Assembly (NCBI GenBank): GCA_905250075.1
Contig: CAJNOP010000015.1
Span: 2,247,068 to 2,311,067 of the forward strand
DNA: 64,000 bases
DNA from: Rotaria sp. Silwood1
Lineage: Eukaryota; Rotifera; Eurotatoria; Philodinida; Philodinidae
Direction of reading: 5' to 3'
A program made the position numbers and the translations under genes. The stretch's first letter is position 1. Every line of letters starts with the position of its first letter. The notes under the pieces were generated by a model. The model was given only the letters and a program-made list of their open reading frames with translations. It was not told the origin of the DNA and did no database searches. This document shows positions 1-12,449 of the stretch, piece by piece.

Positions 1-244
1 CTATCAGGTATAATTAACATTTATAAAACAAATTTTGATCACAACTATCGTTGCTGAGATACACAACAAAGAAAAGCATCAAAAATTAAATAAAACTGTG
101 CTTGTTTTGTTTTACTTAAAACAGCTGGTCTTTTTTTTGGATTTTTTAATCACTATTTAGAACTTAATTAGTACTGAATTGGTAATTGAAACTATTGAGC
201 TTCACGATGAACCTTGACAGTTTTAAAAAGCTGTGAATTTTATA

Positions 245-463
245 AAGCAGAGTTTGTACTATCAAACGACAACTGGTGACTCTCTGTACAATGTGCTATT
301 CACGAGATATAGGGCATTGAAGATAACCTAGGCAAAACAAGATGAAAATAGCTAGAAAAACCATCGCTGAAATTACTAATAAAAATTGAAAACATTGCTT
401 CATTTGAAGATTTCATTGTAAAAAAAGCCTGCTAGGTCGCGTTTGATAGAACAAACTCTGCTC
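245..463. mobile_element. Short MITE-like inverted-repeat element (219 bp) with TA flanks
   Basis: Two inverted arms of about 25 bp face each other. The left arm, 245-270, reads AAGCAGAGTTTGTACTATCA and onward. The reverse complement of 436-463 reads GAGCAGAGTTTGTTCTATCA and onward. The arms are flanked by TA at 243-244 and at 464-465. A TA duplication with short terminal repeats is the pattern of non-autonomous Tc1/mariner-type elements. The interior is AT-rich and has no ORF. The family assignment is inferred, because only one copy is visible here. Confidence 0.5.
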
Positions 464-465
464 TA

Positions 466-1390
466 CGAAATGTACGAATGTTCAAAGTTCTCAAACTTAA
501 TCTTAAAGCTCAATTTTCTCAATTATTAATATAGTATTAATAAAACTGTAGAAGAATACCTGAAAAATTTTATTAAGACTAACTATTGTAAAACAAAAAA
601 ATACGCAGTTGTGTTTCGTTTTTCATGCTCTTTCTTATGATGTACTTCAACATCGAAAATTATCACTTAATTTTTCTATACTGTTAATTAATACTCATAA
701 ATATTTAACTATCATAATCAACGGTTTTTCTAAAATATAACAAAATGTAACCCGTCGTTAGGATATATGGATGATTTTATATTTCTTTTTTGTTACTATA
801 TGTTCTTACCCGTCTGACCTATTCTTCTTCACTGACGTCTTTTGTTGTAACTCTACTTGTTGTTCATTTTCAATCAGACGAAGAAACTCTCAACTTCTTC
901 CCTGACTAGTCCAATTTTCTCTTCCTATATATACTTCGTGTTTTTTCAATAAAGAGGGATGTTATTCACTCATCCAAAGCGTCATATACTTAACTATATA
1001 CACTCTTCTCACGAGAGGGGGGAGAGAGGCAAGCGGACATTCTAACTCCCGTTGAATTTTGAATCTAATGTTACATTTTTGAAAGTTTTTTTTTCTGACT
1101 TTAATTCATGTGTAACATTGGGTTTTCAGAGATTGAACAGATTAATGTATGATCAAATCAATTAGTGAATAGTGTATATGTATCTGCAGAAATACTACAT
1201 ATTCATTCTAAAATATTATTTCCTAAGTCAATATCAGTGAACTGCAACTTTTTGGTACGATTGTCATGAAAAACTAAAAGTAGACCTCAACAATTTGTGA
1301 GTAGCATATTTAACTATACTGAATGTTTATGCTAAGCGACCAAACTTTCGCACCACTTCATCGAATATAAAAAGAAATATCCGTTGTATT
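466..1390. other. Intergenic, nothing recognised
   Basis: AT-rich sequence without a usable ORF or clear repeat. A purine-rich patch with a G run lies near 1014-1032 and a TATATATA tract near 930. Neither could be tied to a gene. Confidence 0.5.
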
Positions 1391-1398
1391 GTTTAATT

Positions 1399-1927
1399 GG
1401 CGCTAGGACAATTCGTCGCAGACTATTCGTCGCATGGACAATTCGTCGCATACGTAATTAATTCATATGAGTGAACTTATGTCCCTTTTCTTAATTGACT
1501 TAAGTGAATTTGTTTTTCAATTAATGAATAAATATTGAGTTTTGAATAACTGTGTTATCATTCGAAAGCCAAATCCAATTTTCTAATACGATTTTGAGAA
1601 GATTGAGAAAAATCAATTAATCTAAAGATTTAATATAAAAGATTCCAAAAACAGAATAATGTCACTCAATATAGATAGAATTATTTTTTTGTTTTTCTGT
1701 GTTAATTTTTGTTTCTCTTGAATAAAATTATTTATCATTCATAATTAAGTGACTCTCTATCGATAAAAATTTGTCTTACATACATATTAATTTTGTTACA
1801 ATTGATTACGTGTGCGACGAATTGTCCGTGCAACGAATTTTTCATGCGACGAATTGTCCGACGACGAATTGTCTGTGCGACGAATTGTCCGTGCGACGAA
1901 TAGTCTGCGACGAATTGTCCAGTCACC
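1399..1927. mobile_element. hAT-like MITE with tandem-repeated termini, 8-bp target duplication
   Basis: The element is bounded by an identical 8-bp direct repeat, GTTTAATT, at 1391-1398 and 1928-1935. Its ends are inverted. The left end begins GGCGCTAGGACAATTCGTCG and the right end, reverse-complemented, begins GGTGACTGGACAATTCGTCG. Both arms are built from tandem copies of a roughly 15-bp unit, GGACAATTCGTCGCA. There are three units on the left (1405-1450) and about seven on the right (1810-1921). An 8-bp duplication is typical of hAT transposons. No transposase is present, so it is non-autonomous. The apparent ORFs here are by-products of the repeat. Confidence 0.75.
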
Positions 1928-1935
1928 GTTTAATT

Positions 1936-2584
1936 TCTGCTGAATGCAATAATAAATTGACTTTACTCATTGAAAAGGTCCTAGTGATTTTCAGCTGTAT
2001 GAAAGAATATTTTCGAATGACTTGGAATGGAAATATTTGCTGGAAAATCATCACTCTACATTTTATAGAATGATGTGAGCTGCTCATTATCAGTATAGGA
2101 TCCAGAACTGGTATTATCATCAACAATAGAGCCCTCTATTTTACATCTACTGGGAAAAAATTGAGCCAAATCGAACATATCATTGAAGAGTTATAAAGCA
2201 GACAATTTTCAAAAAGTGATTCTATAAAGTGAGTCTAACGATTTTTTTTTCAAGAAGTCCTGTTATCTTTTTTCTGTAGCATAGCTATTAAGAGAGAACT
2301 TTTTCTCAACCGTTTGTTACTGAAGAATTTCTCTTTGCTTTCATATAATTTGCGCACTGACACCTGTACCACATGCAGAACTAGAATTAAATTGATGTCA
2401 CTCTACATGAAAACATACAAGTGTCTATGAGACATTGTAAACATGGCACGAAGCAATGGAGAAAACATGATATTTAAGTCAGTTATATATTCGTTGTTTT
2501 TCACCACTACTTAACTGTATACCACGTTCACTAACAAGTGTTTCATATTTCTAAACAAGAAGGTATGGTAATACATATGGATAA
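1936..2584. other. Intergenic, nothing recognised
   Basis: AT-rich, with short random ORFs only. No repeat or gene remnant was identified between the MITE and the ABC-transporter remnant. Confidence 0.5.
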
Positions 2585-5335
2585 CGGTGATATTTGGAGC
2601 AAACATTTGGCAATTGTATGGTGAAATTATGTGCATTTGCTTCTCGTGCTGCTTGTTCGATTTCTGCTGGTGTTGTATTTATTTTACCAAAGCGCATATT
2701 TTCATGAATACTCATACCAAATAGAATCTATTGCAATAGTTAATCAAGTAGAAAGAGAGAAAATAAAAACGAAAACAAAACATACAGATTCTTGACTGAC
2801 AACTTCAATGTTTTGTCGAAGTTATTTGACATTGTAATCTGTTATTGGTCGACCATCAGTCGTTATTTGACCAGATAAAGGTTCAAAGTAACGAAGAAAA
2901 TTGATATACAGGTACGTTTTCCTATGAACAAATCATGAATACAAACGAGATCGTTTTAACTTTTCTGTTTTGGAAAAGACGTACCACTGCCACTTGAACC
3001 TACAAGAACAGTTGTCTGACCAGCACGAGCAATAAAAGGGAGATTACGTAGAATTGGCATATATTTACGAAACGAATAAATAAAGTTAACATTATCAAAT
3101 TCAATATCACAATTGATATTATAAATGATTCTGTATTCTCTTTCCATACATCTGTTTCATTGCTATTTGTGCCATTTCTCTATATTATGTCAAAACAAAT
3201 ACAAAACATAACCATTGATGTGAAACCTCACTTTATCCAGAATTAACCCATCAATAAGTCGAAACATGAGTGCTGCTTAGTGCCCGGTGTGATCAGCTTT
3301 TCTAGTCACGGCCCATCTTTTTGGTTCCTCAAGATGAAAAAGCTTTCCAGAAAGTTCTGGCCACCGTTTGCGAAGTTTTAACAAAATAGGAATTCTTTGA
3401 GGATCAAGTTTGTCTAAAATATAGGGTTTTCGATAAAAAATGACGAAAATATAGGATTGATTATACATTGTTTCTGCTCAAATTTTCTGATTTTGTTAAC
3501 TTCTTCACTTGATATCTTTCTGATGAAACAAGCAAAAACAGGGGGCTCGCCATCAGGATTCTTATCTGATTTATTTCTACTGAAATGGATAGTTAAATCA
3601 AATATGATTAGGAACTTTAATTAAAGTTTTAGAACCTTTTCCACTAATCAATGAATAATGAAAAAAAGGAAACCATCAACTTTGAAAGGATAAAACGAAA
3701 ACAAACCAAATATAATTTGTCATGATTAAAACACCGGGAACTTTTTCTTGACAATTCAGCCCAATTAGAAGCTGAAGTTACATTCATGTGAAACTTTTAG
3801 TAAACGTTCAACACAATGATAGTAATCATTCCTGAAATTTTTAGCTGAATTGGTTAAACTCTTCCTTGACTTCGCAACTTCTCAATTTCGGCATTTTTCA
3901 GAAGAGTCAGAGACTACAATATTAAGATAGTATCTCCGTTAGTTAATATACCATTCGGTACAGCATTCAATTCAGAGTAAAATCGTATGAAAGTCACAAA
4001 TGATAGATCAATATTTCTTTAAAAAAAGACACATCCTCATGCAGGAATCATATTTACTCTACTACGAGATCTCTTGGACCTTTTGTTCTCTTGAATTTGG
4101 TTCAGGTCCAACGCCATTTTCCTAGGAACATCAGCAATTAATAAGTACTACAATATTACAAACACAATAGGATGAAAAACTCTGTCCTCATCTCATCATA
4201 AGGAACACAGTCTACAAAATTTAGACAAAAATACTAAACCACAAAAATTGTCGCCTGGACTCACTCAATAAACACTTCATTTTTTTTTCGTGCAAGAAAA
4301 TAGAAAAGACCTAACGTAATTTAATTTGTTTTCAACTGAAAGATCCTTTTTAAGTGACACTAATTGAATACAATATAAGTCTAATTTTCCAAATTTTAAA
4401 GATAAATTTTAATTGTTTCATGTGTTTCTTCATCAATTCTCGAAAACCAGTGTCAATTGAAAAGCTTATGCTGATGAAACATAAAAGACAAAAATCAGTT
4501 AAAACCAATCTTTAAAACTAAAAATTATTAGTGCATTCAGTACTGAACAATACTATTTAAAAATGTCATCGCAATGTAGGAGTTTGTTCAAAACATATGA
4601 CCACACACTACATATGTTGTTCAACATCTGAACACTGTACTAGAACAAAAGCAAAACTTACAGTTTTTCGAAAATCTTCTCTTTCTTTTGATAAAGTAGA
4701 GGAAAAATAGGAATTTTTATTGAAATATAGGACAAAAATAGGACTTTTTCAAAAATATAGGAAATATAGATCGAATCGCAGCCCTGAGAAAGTTCCTCTA
4801 GAGCGGCTTCCAAAATCACGAATACTACAAACTTCCCAATTTTCCATAAAAACCAATGATCGTGGAGCGCAATAGATAGCTCCGCGAAGGCTCCCTACTC
4901 TCCCTCAGGGATTTCGAAAATTTCGGAAAAAGTTCCCATGACTGACCGTGATCAAGCTTCAGTCACGGTCATGGTCACGATCTTTGAAAAAAGTCACGCC
5001 GGACACTAGTGCTGCTGTACCTCAAGCTTCTGACAATTATTGCAAAAAAGGACGAATAAAAACGAAGAATCCCCAATATTGTGCAAAGATAGAGATGATC
5101 TGCATCAAGATAGTAGTCGTATATTCATTTCTTTATTGACTGGCTATATGAATTACTTAGGACAAGAATGTCACTAATATTCAAGCTATAATGATGTTTG
5201 TTTGACATTAGAAGAGAACCAACTGCATAAACGAAGTCGGTTATCAGAGATAGCCATCCAGTAAAAACTCCAAACGCTGCACCTTGGCGTATACCACTCC
5301 AAAGAGTTGGATATAATTCTCTGTGATATCCAATT
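2585..5335 (-). pseudogene. ABCB-type (MDR/P-glycoprotein) ABC transporter remnant
   Basis: Several minus-strand segments encode recognisable pieces of an ABCB exporter. The segment 5165-5335 matches a transmembrane-domain segment and includes GIRQGAAFGVFTGWL and SLNISDILVL. The segment 2956-3147 matches the start of a nucleotide-binding domain: IEFDNVNFIY, then a Walker A run GSSGSG. The segment 2790-2930 continues with FEPLSGQITTDGRPI and LRQNIEVVSQES (Q-loop region). The segment 2585-2735 reads [20 protein letters not shown]. The gene is broken. A TAA replaces the expected codon after NVK in the Q-loop exon. Walker A runs into a frame change at the 2985/2927 junction. About 1.8 kb of unrelated AT-rich DNA (3150-5160) separates the membrane and nucleotide-binding pieces. 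The signature motif, Walker B and the second half are absent. In family terms it was an ATP-driven membrane exporter; it cannot be functional now. Confidence 0.75.
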
Positions 5336-8300
5336 GCAATAAAAGTAACATGTTTGATTACATTAAATTAGTATACTATTTGTATATGTTCATTTACCAT
5401 TTTTGTTCAAATTCGCTATCATTAAAGGGATGACTTTGTCAACAATATTAAGAATTCAAAACCAATGCCTTTCTCGATCTTTGAAATGTTACTATAAATG
5501 AATCGAATCAAATGGAGTTATTTGATATAGAATATCAAAATAGCTTACTCAAACGGTTTAGCATTGAGTTGACTAGTCGATTTGGTATCCATATAAGGAA
5601 TGCTCTGAAAACAAACAGTGAAAAAAATCAATGATGACCAAGTTTGACTGAAAGAATGCTCTAAATCCACTTTTATTCCTCAAAATCAACTCTGTCTATA
5701 TTGTTCAAATTTCAATCCATTCAACTTTAGACTTTTTGAGAATCTTACTGCAACTCTGACTTTAAAAAGGTCAACTTCAGTCTCAATTTATTTTTATCAA
5801 AGGGAATTGTTTCGCATTTGTTTCTGTAATCGATATTTCCTCTGTCAGATTTTTTCTATTTTCACAGGACAAGTTACAAGTCAACAGACATTTAATCGTG
5901 ATTGCTAAAAACGTATCAGCTCCAACTCAATTCCAACTACGATTTAAGTTAGTGTCAACTCCACTCCGACTTCATCTATTGAATATCAAGTTCTACTATG
6001 ATAACGATCTAACAAGAAAACCTAATCATATGCTCCGCTTTGATTTCAATAATATTTTGTCTGTATAGATAATAGATAGTATTGTAATGGAAATTCTAAA
6101 AAGAATGCAGTTCTTATCAAGACTTAACTAACCTATTGAATTTTAAACATGCCTCTCATACCAATTAGCTCGATAGGATCAAAAGTTTTTTGAAATTTCA
6201 TGCTGTTGAATTTTTGTCTTGAAAGAAATCTTTATTTGAAAGCATCGTTTAAAGTGGTTTCTGTGAAGAGTTTTAGAGCTTGTAGATATCATGTCTCGAA
6301 GATAGGAACTTTCCAATAGTAGATACTTTTCAAAGCGGATTGAAAAATAAAAGAATTTTCTACGAAGCTTTTAATATAGAGATAAGAAGTTTACAAATTG
6401 TGAAGCCGTTAATATAAGCTGCTATATATGATACCTTCAAAGAGAAATAGTTTCAAACAGTTCAAAAACACGATTTTTTTGAAAATTCAAGATTTGCAAG
6501 AGTTTCTGTCAGATAGAAATTTAAATGTGTGAAAAATTATTCAAATCGCAATGTAACATCTAGAAAGACTTCCTAATATATAAACCTAATCGCACTCCAA
6601 TTTCTGTACATAAAAGCGGCTAATATTAGTTGAAGTAGTGCATCTTTGGAAAGAGTAAGGTCGTTTCTATATATCATAATCTGAAGAATGAATTATGTGA
6701 TTGAAATATTTACATTAGTTCACCAATATGTCTTAAATATCGTTCTAGCTACTTATCTTCATAACAATAAAACCATCATTTACTGAAGTTCGAAATTCCT
6801 CGAAAGGCAAGAAATAATCGTGATTGCTCTACAAAACTTCCAAATAGTCATACTTATATGCACTTCTGCAGAAGCATACGGTACGTGAGTGACAACAAGG
6901 TTGAGCATAAATTTATACTGTTGCTCTCTCAATACCTAGGGATTCTGAATATATAACTTCTACAAATAAGGGTATCTCTTAGTATTTATAAATTCTTTTT
7001 AGATACTCTAGCTTATTCTATGGACTTTCTAGATTCGCTATTTTCTTGATGGTAAGGATTTCTTAAGTTTATAGTAATGCTCAGAAAAGGCTGGGATTAA
7101 ACTTAGGGAAAGTTTCTTTTTGTAAATGTAAGCACATTTGACTTACTCGTTGAACAGGTGATCGAAAGAGGGAAACACTCATACGAAACATCTGTCGTTT
7201 TATTTAGTGTGTAGCAGCATCAAACACAAAGCGATGAACATTAGGACAAAGTCTTTACAATCTGCAAACCGAAACTACAATAAAATCGAATACATCAATC
7301 AATTTTTATTTTTTCTAAATACACTTACTAATCGAAGAACACTAACTGCTTCGTGTTTGTCACTATGTTTAGTATCATCATCTAATTTTATATATCTGGT
7401 ACTGTTGTCTTTTCTACTGAAGCATCAGCTCCAGTCAGTAAAACTACAAACAATGACAAATTCATTGTATTTTTGTTTTGGAAGTTAATTAGTTATTTAT
7501 TAGATCATACTGATTAATCAAAAGTTGTTTCTTTTTCCTATAATTACCATCATCATCAGCAATAATAAAAAATCTACAAGATACAATTAATAGAGGTTGT
7601 CTATCACTCATTGGATTTTTTTTGCCAACAAACCTATGATGAAAAATATCGAAAAAAGCATGTATAAATAATATCGTAAAGTGTGATTATTTAACTGCTC
7701 ATGCGTTTCTTTTCTTTGTTTATGACTTGAAGAAAACGATATGTGCAAATAAGCAATCGTCTTATCATCAAAAAAGATAAATGGACGGCAACGTGTCATT
7801 TATTTTTTGATGTATGTTGGAGTACGAATATTCGTTTCACTTATAATGTACAGATAAAAGAATTACGAATATAAAAGAACAATACAGATTTGTGAAGAAA
7901 TACCAAGTAAAAAACAATAGTCGTCAATACAATGTATCTCGTTCGTGTAATGACAAATCAAATGAAAGTTAAAGTGGACATTTAACTGTGTTGAAATCAC
8001 ACAACAAACTTTCTCGAACATTTTTCATTTGAATAAGATCGTTAGACTTCTAGTTCGAATTATTGAGGTCTGTTAGAACAACGAAAAAAAAAAGAAACGT
8101 GAAATAATACGATATCTTCATAAAGATCAATTTGATGATACACATATAAATATATATATTCTAACGTCCAAACTAAGATTACGTTCAATCTCGTCTTGAA
8201 TTTGGGTAAGGATGTGTGGATGTCATTGTTTGTATGGGTTTTCTTTTCACTCATATCCACACTCATACGATTGCCTGTCAAAAAATTCCAAGAGATGGTT

Positions 8301-9881
8301 GAAATCTGTGAGCACGATTTCAATGATCGGGTCTGGCAGCAAAATATACCCAGCCTCAATCGAAAGTAACAAAATCTGATTATTGAAGTTCTGCTTTCAA
8401 GTTTCTACAATTTTGTCGAATTTTTTGACGGAAACTAGTCTGTATTTTTTCAGTTAGGCACACAAGTAGCGTACCTACAAAACATAGTTACTAATATAGC
8501 ACAATCAATTTTATATTGATTTAGTTTACACATACTTCATAAACTGTTGTAATGTCCTAGCAATTACTCAAACATTGCGTATCAACTCTGATCGATTCAT
8601 TCCGGCTTATAGTATAACTTCATAGAGAAAATTAGATCGGTTTTAAATGGGCCGATTGTTCTCATCGGATCTCGTGTTTGATTATATTCAGGAGGGAGAA
8701 AGTCTCCAAAATTCACACAGTAAACATGCTGAAAACGAGGCTAGTCTTCTTTTTGAAAACTGTAGTGAAAGCAATCTCTTGACTAAAAATAGCTCATTTT
8801 TCATGAAATCTTCTAATAGACTTTTCCTTTCGAAGAAAGTAGACGTGCCTTCTTGAAACACTAGGGAGAAGGCCATATCTGGCATACATTTTTCTTGCAT
8901 TTACGCTATCAAAAATTGAGAAATTTGCTACACAGAAGTTGAGAAAAAAATTTCAGAATGGCTGAACGCAAGAAGAATTTTATGCAAAAGGAATATCACT
9001 GCTTCTCTCTCCTAAGCGTATGACCTGGTCTTCACTGGTTACAATAGTATCATCATCCTTTTCTTCCAATTTAATTCCTGTGACATGCATGTTTTAAATT
9101 GTTCATCGTGATTTTTGTTCTCCAAGATGAATGCAATGCCATAGTCTTTCTTCTTGTTATTCGTTAATGAATGACACGATGAATCATTCTTTTTCGTAAT
9201 TTTTTATGCTGTTTTGACTTTAACTTGTCTTAATACTTACATCAGATCATAGAATGCATACCCATGAACAAGTCATGCATGAGCACTTTCAAACAAAACA
9301 AAACCATAGAGCTTAAATTTCCGAAACATCTTTCAGCAGTAAGATGTTTTTTTTTTCTTGTAGAATTATGATTTAGTAAATTGTTGATAGAAATATTTTC
9401 TTATTCAGAATAACGTATCAATTCATAGAAAAAATTTCATTTTTAATGTTTCTCTTTACTGATATCTTCACCAGTAATAAAATTTCTGAAATCCTATATA
9501 ATTTAAATTGCTAATCACAAGTTCAATAAGAATTATTAGAACAAAGTAATACTAAATACGACTTAATTAAATTGCATTGCTGATTATATGTATTTTCATT
9601 GAAAAAAAAACTCTACTCAATAGCACCGTTAACCAAAAGAGAAAAAACACAAAGTGTAAAAGCGTAGGCGCAAAAAAAGACAAAAATTTGCATTCGGAAA
9701 CACAATGAAAAAAAAAACATGCAGTACGTACAAAACAAAAACATGTCAAATGAGATTGTGTGTCAGACTTCGATTGCAAAAGAAAAAGGAAATTCTTTAT
9801 ACAAAAAAAAAACAATGCATTCAGTGTAAAGAATATTAAAATCAAACCGTAGATGTATAAGATACTGTATAAAAAAAGCGT
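5336..9881. other. Gene-poor intergenic stretch (4.5 kb)
   Basis: AT-rich, with no convincing gene. Items seen: an exon-like segment at about 5520-5592 (minus, after a TTTCAG) that could be another ABCB remnant, and a minus ORF at 7608-7799 with a hydrophobic C-terminus that I could not assign. There is also a weak TGTGTGGATG / CATATCCACAC hairpin at 8211-8263 and scattered poly-A/T runs. The 3' side (9560-9880) is downstream sequence of the homeobox gene. Confidence 0.45.
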
Positions 9882-12449
9882 TTATTTTTCACGTTGATCT
9901 CTTGTTGTTGTATTAAATTGAGCTAAATTTGATGGCCAATAACGATTTATATTTGATATTTGTCGAGCATGAGTATGATGATGATCATCAGATGTTGTTT
10001 CATATCGTTTTTTCTTTTTATTAGCTGCTAAATCGGGATTCGATGCTTCAAGCATTGGTTGTAAAATTCGTCGACGTGCATTAATAAACCAATTATTTAC
10101 TTGAAGTAAAGATAGATTTGTTTTCTGTGATATTGCTCGTTTTTCGTCTTCAGTTGGATAAGGATGAACCTTGGAAAAAAAGCAGAAATAAACATGGAAA
10201 TGAAGATATACTATTTATTTACAATATGTTGAAAAAGCCAACTACGCATTATTGATGTTGCACTTTTAGGAAGAACACCACGTTTTGACGATGATGACGG
10301 AGATGAAACAATTGTTGATTGTTTTCGTCGTTTTGTACAAAATGAATCAAATAATATTGATGATGAATCAACTTCATGCGATGGACCACTAGCAATTATT
10401 TGTGAAAGTGGTGTTTGACCGTTGAATTGTGTTGTATATGGATGACAGATTGAGTTTAAACCATTATTCGATAGTGATTGTTTTCTAGAAAGAAAAAATG
10501 ATTTTGTTGACGTTTGTTATGGAAAATATTGATATATAAAATCTTAAACGAAATGTACTCATCTTTTACAGACAGATTTGACTAACTCTATGAAGTAAGA
10601 AAACCAACGTAATAAACATCCTGAAAAATGAAATGCATCTAACAGCGGCAGAAAAAAAGTCAATTAGAGGAGGCACGAGAAACGGGAGTAGTGATTGAAT
10701 TTTTAAAATTGTTTAGTGTTATTTAGAAAACCTTTGAAAGAAAATGACTCAAGTTAATGTCCGTCCTTTGAGCTCATCTTGGGTTTATAAGAAGGTTTCG
10801 GTAAGACCATAGCAAATCTAAAAGTATTCGTGCCCATGGACCTTCGAAGTCCAGCTATGACAGTTTTACTGAACTTTCGTGCCAACTTTAGATATTTACA
10901 GAAAAATTAAATAACCATCCTTTGACCTGAAAGTTTACTCATAGATAGCTCTGATGACTCTGGGAATATTTGGAAAGTTTCAATGGGAAAGAATGCTCCT
11001 TCGTCGAGATATTGAATTCGTAAGAAAACTCGTTTTTTGTGACAAACGAACGTTTTTTGAGAATTCAGTGTCTTGACAAGAGAACATTCTTTTCGGTTGA
11101 AACTTTTAGGATATTCATAGAATCATCTCAGACATATTTGTACGCAGAATTTAAGGTCAGAATACCGTTATTTTTTTTTGGTAAATGATTAAAACTAGGT
11201 TACACGAGTTTACATTACCTTTGATGAACTCAAAAAATGTGTTCTGCCTATAATCGACCCATTCTCTTCCAAAATCTTACATCCGCTACTGACTTAGGAT
11301 TATTGTCAACACTTTTTAACTTAATGCAAAATAGAGTCCTCACATTAGAGTGTCGAATAGAATAAACGGAAAATTCTGTTAAACCTTGATCGCTTTTTGA
11401 CAAACAATATGATGGTCTCAACCTTGAATGAGCTAAGAGCTGTTAGACCTAAATTCTTGCCTGCTATATAACAAACAGAATACAGTTCAGTAGCGACTTA
11501 TACAACAAAAGACTTTAAGAAAGATTTCTTAACCTACCTAGCGTTGTGATATTGTCAAACTTCCTAATGTCTTATAAAACACTAGTCAAAAAAAAAATAA
11601 TTCATTGAATTTTATTCATACTACTGCTGTCCAACACAAGCGTAGAATAAGGTCGACACTCATGATAGTGATTATCATCAAAGACATCGAAGCTTTCACT
11701 TTCTTCGCGACAAAAAAATGATGCTGTCTTTGGTTATACTGTTGGAAGCTTTCTTTCAACAAATATAGACTAAGTTCAGTCTCATTAAATCTAAAAACTT
11801 CACCGTCTTCGATTAGGGATAATCTATAATTGGCGATTTCACGAGATGAAAAACAAAATTTTTCTAATAAAAAATCTTACCCATAATGTTGTTCTTTGAA
11901 AATACTCTTATCATTAATAATAAAATCATCATCATCATCATCATTTTCTTCACTTGATTCAAAATTATCATCTAAATTTGATTGAAAATCTTCATCGTCA
12001 TCATCTTCATCATCAGTAAAAATATTATTTGCATTTAATTTAACTTTAAGACAAGCTATATAACGTTGACAAAAATCTCGACATAAATCATTAACTTTAT
12101 CCAGTTCAAGTAAATGTATACGAAGTACTTGCATTGCATCAATATAAAAATTATCAATTATTGAAGATGTTTCATCATTATTATGTTTTGGTGTTGTTAA
12201 TATGTCAGGATTTTTTGATAAAAATACTTTTAAATTATGTTCAAATGATGATGATTGATAAGAATCTTCATTATTTAATAATAATGATGGATTTAATGTT
12301 GCCTGTTCACATCGTTCAAGTACATAAACAAGTACAGGAAATAATGGATGTTTATAAATTAAACTTTTTTGAGCAGCTAATAATTGAACATCATTTGAAT
12401 CGAGACGATTTTCATCATTATCATCATCAGATGATGATGTTGATGACAT
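9882..12449 (-). CDS. PKNOX: PREP/PKNOX-type TALE homeobox transcription factor
   Basis: Three exons (12449-11881, 10484-10223, 10169-9882) join in frame to 372 residues with GT-AG introns. The N-terminal MEIS/PREP domain spans residues about 28-140 and contains [24 protein letters not shown] and [11 protein letters not shown]. In this family the domain binds PBC-class (Pbx/Exd) homeoproteins. The TALE homeodomain spans about 256-313. It has the three-residue loop extension PYP at 280-282 and helix-3 WFINARRR at 304-311. The following [11 protein letters not shown] is diagnostic of PREP/PKNOX rather than MEIS. Acidic Asp/Glu runs (144-177) separate the domains. The start was taken at ATG 12449; a CAG lies 14 bases upstream, so a 5' exon is possible. 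The protein is shorter than vertebrate PREP1 (about 436 aa). It should be a nuclear, sequence-specific DNA-binding partner of Pbx. Intron 1 is 1.4 kb. Confidence 0.9.

Noticed and set aside
1735..2126. Small ORFs across the MITE right terminus
   Set aside because: Translation of the GACGAATTGTCC tandem repeat only.
3200..5000. Recurring AAATATAGG motifs near 3420 and 4700-4770 as a repeat family
   Set aside because: Short AT-rich motifs recur by chance in this composition, and no common boundaries were found.
7250..7465. Minus-strand ORF beginning MNLSLFVVLLTGADASV, a possible tiny secreted peptide
   Set aside because: It stops after 25 codons; continuing it needs an unsupported frame change, and no processing sites follow.
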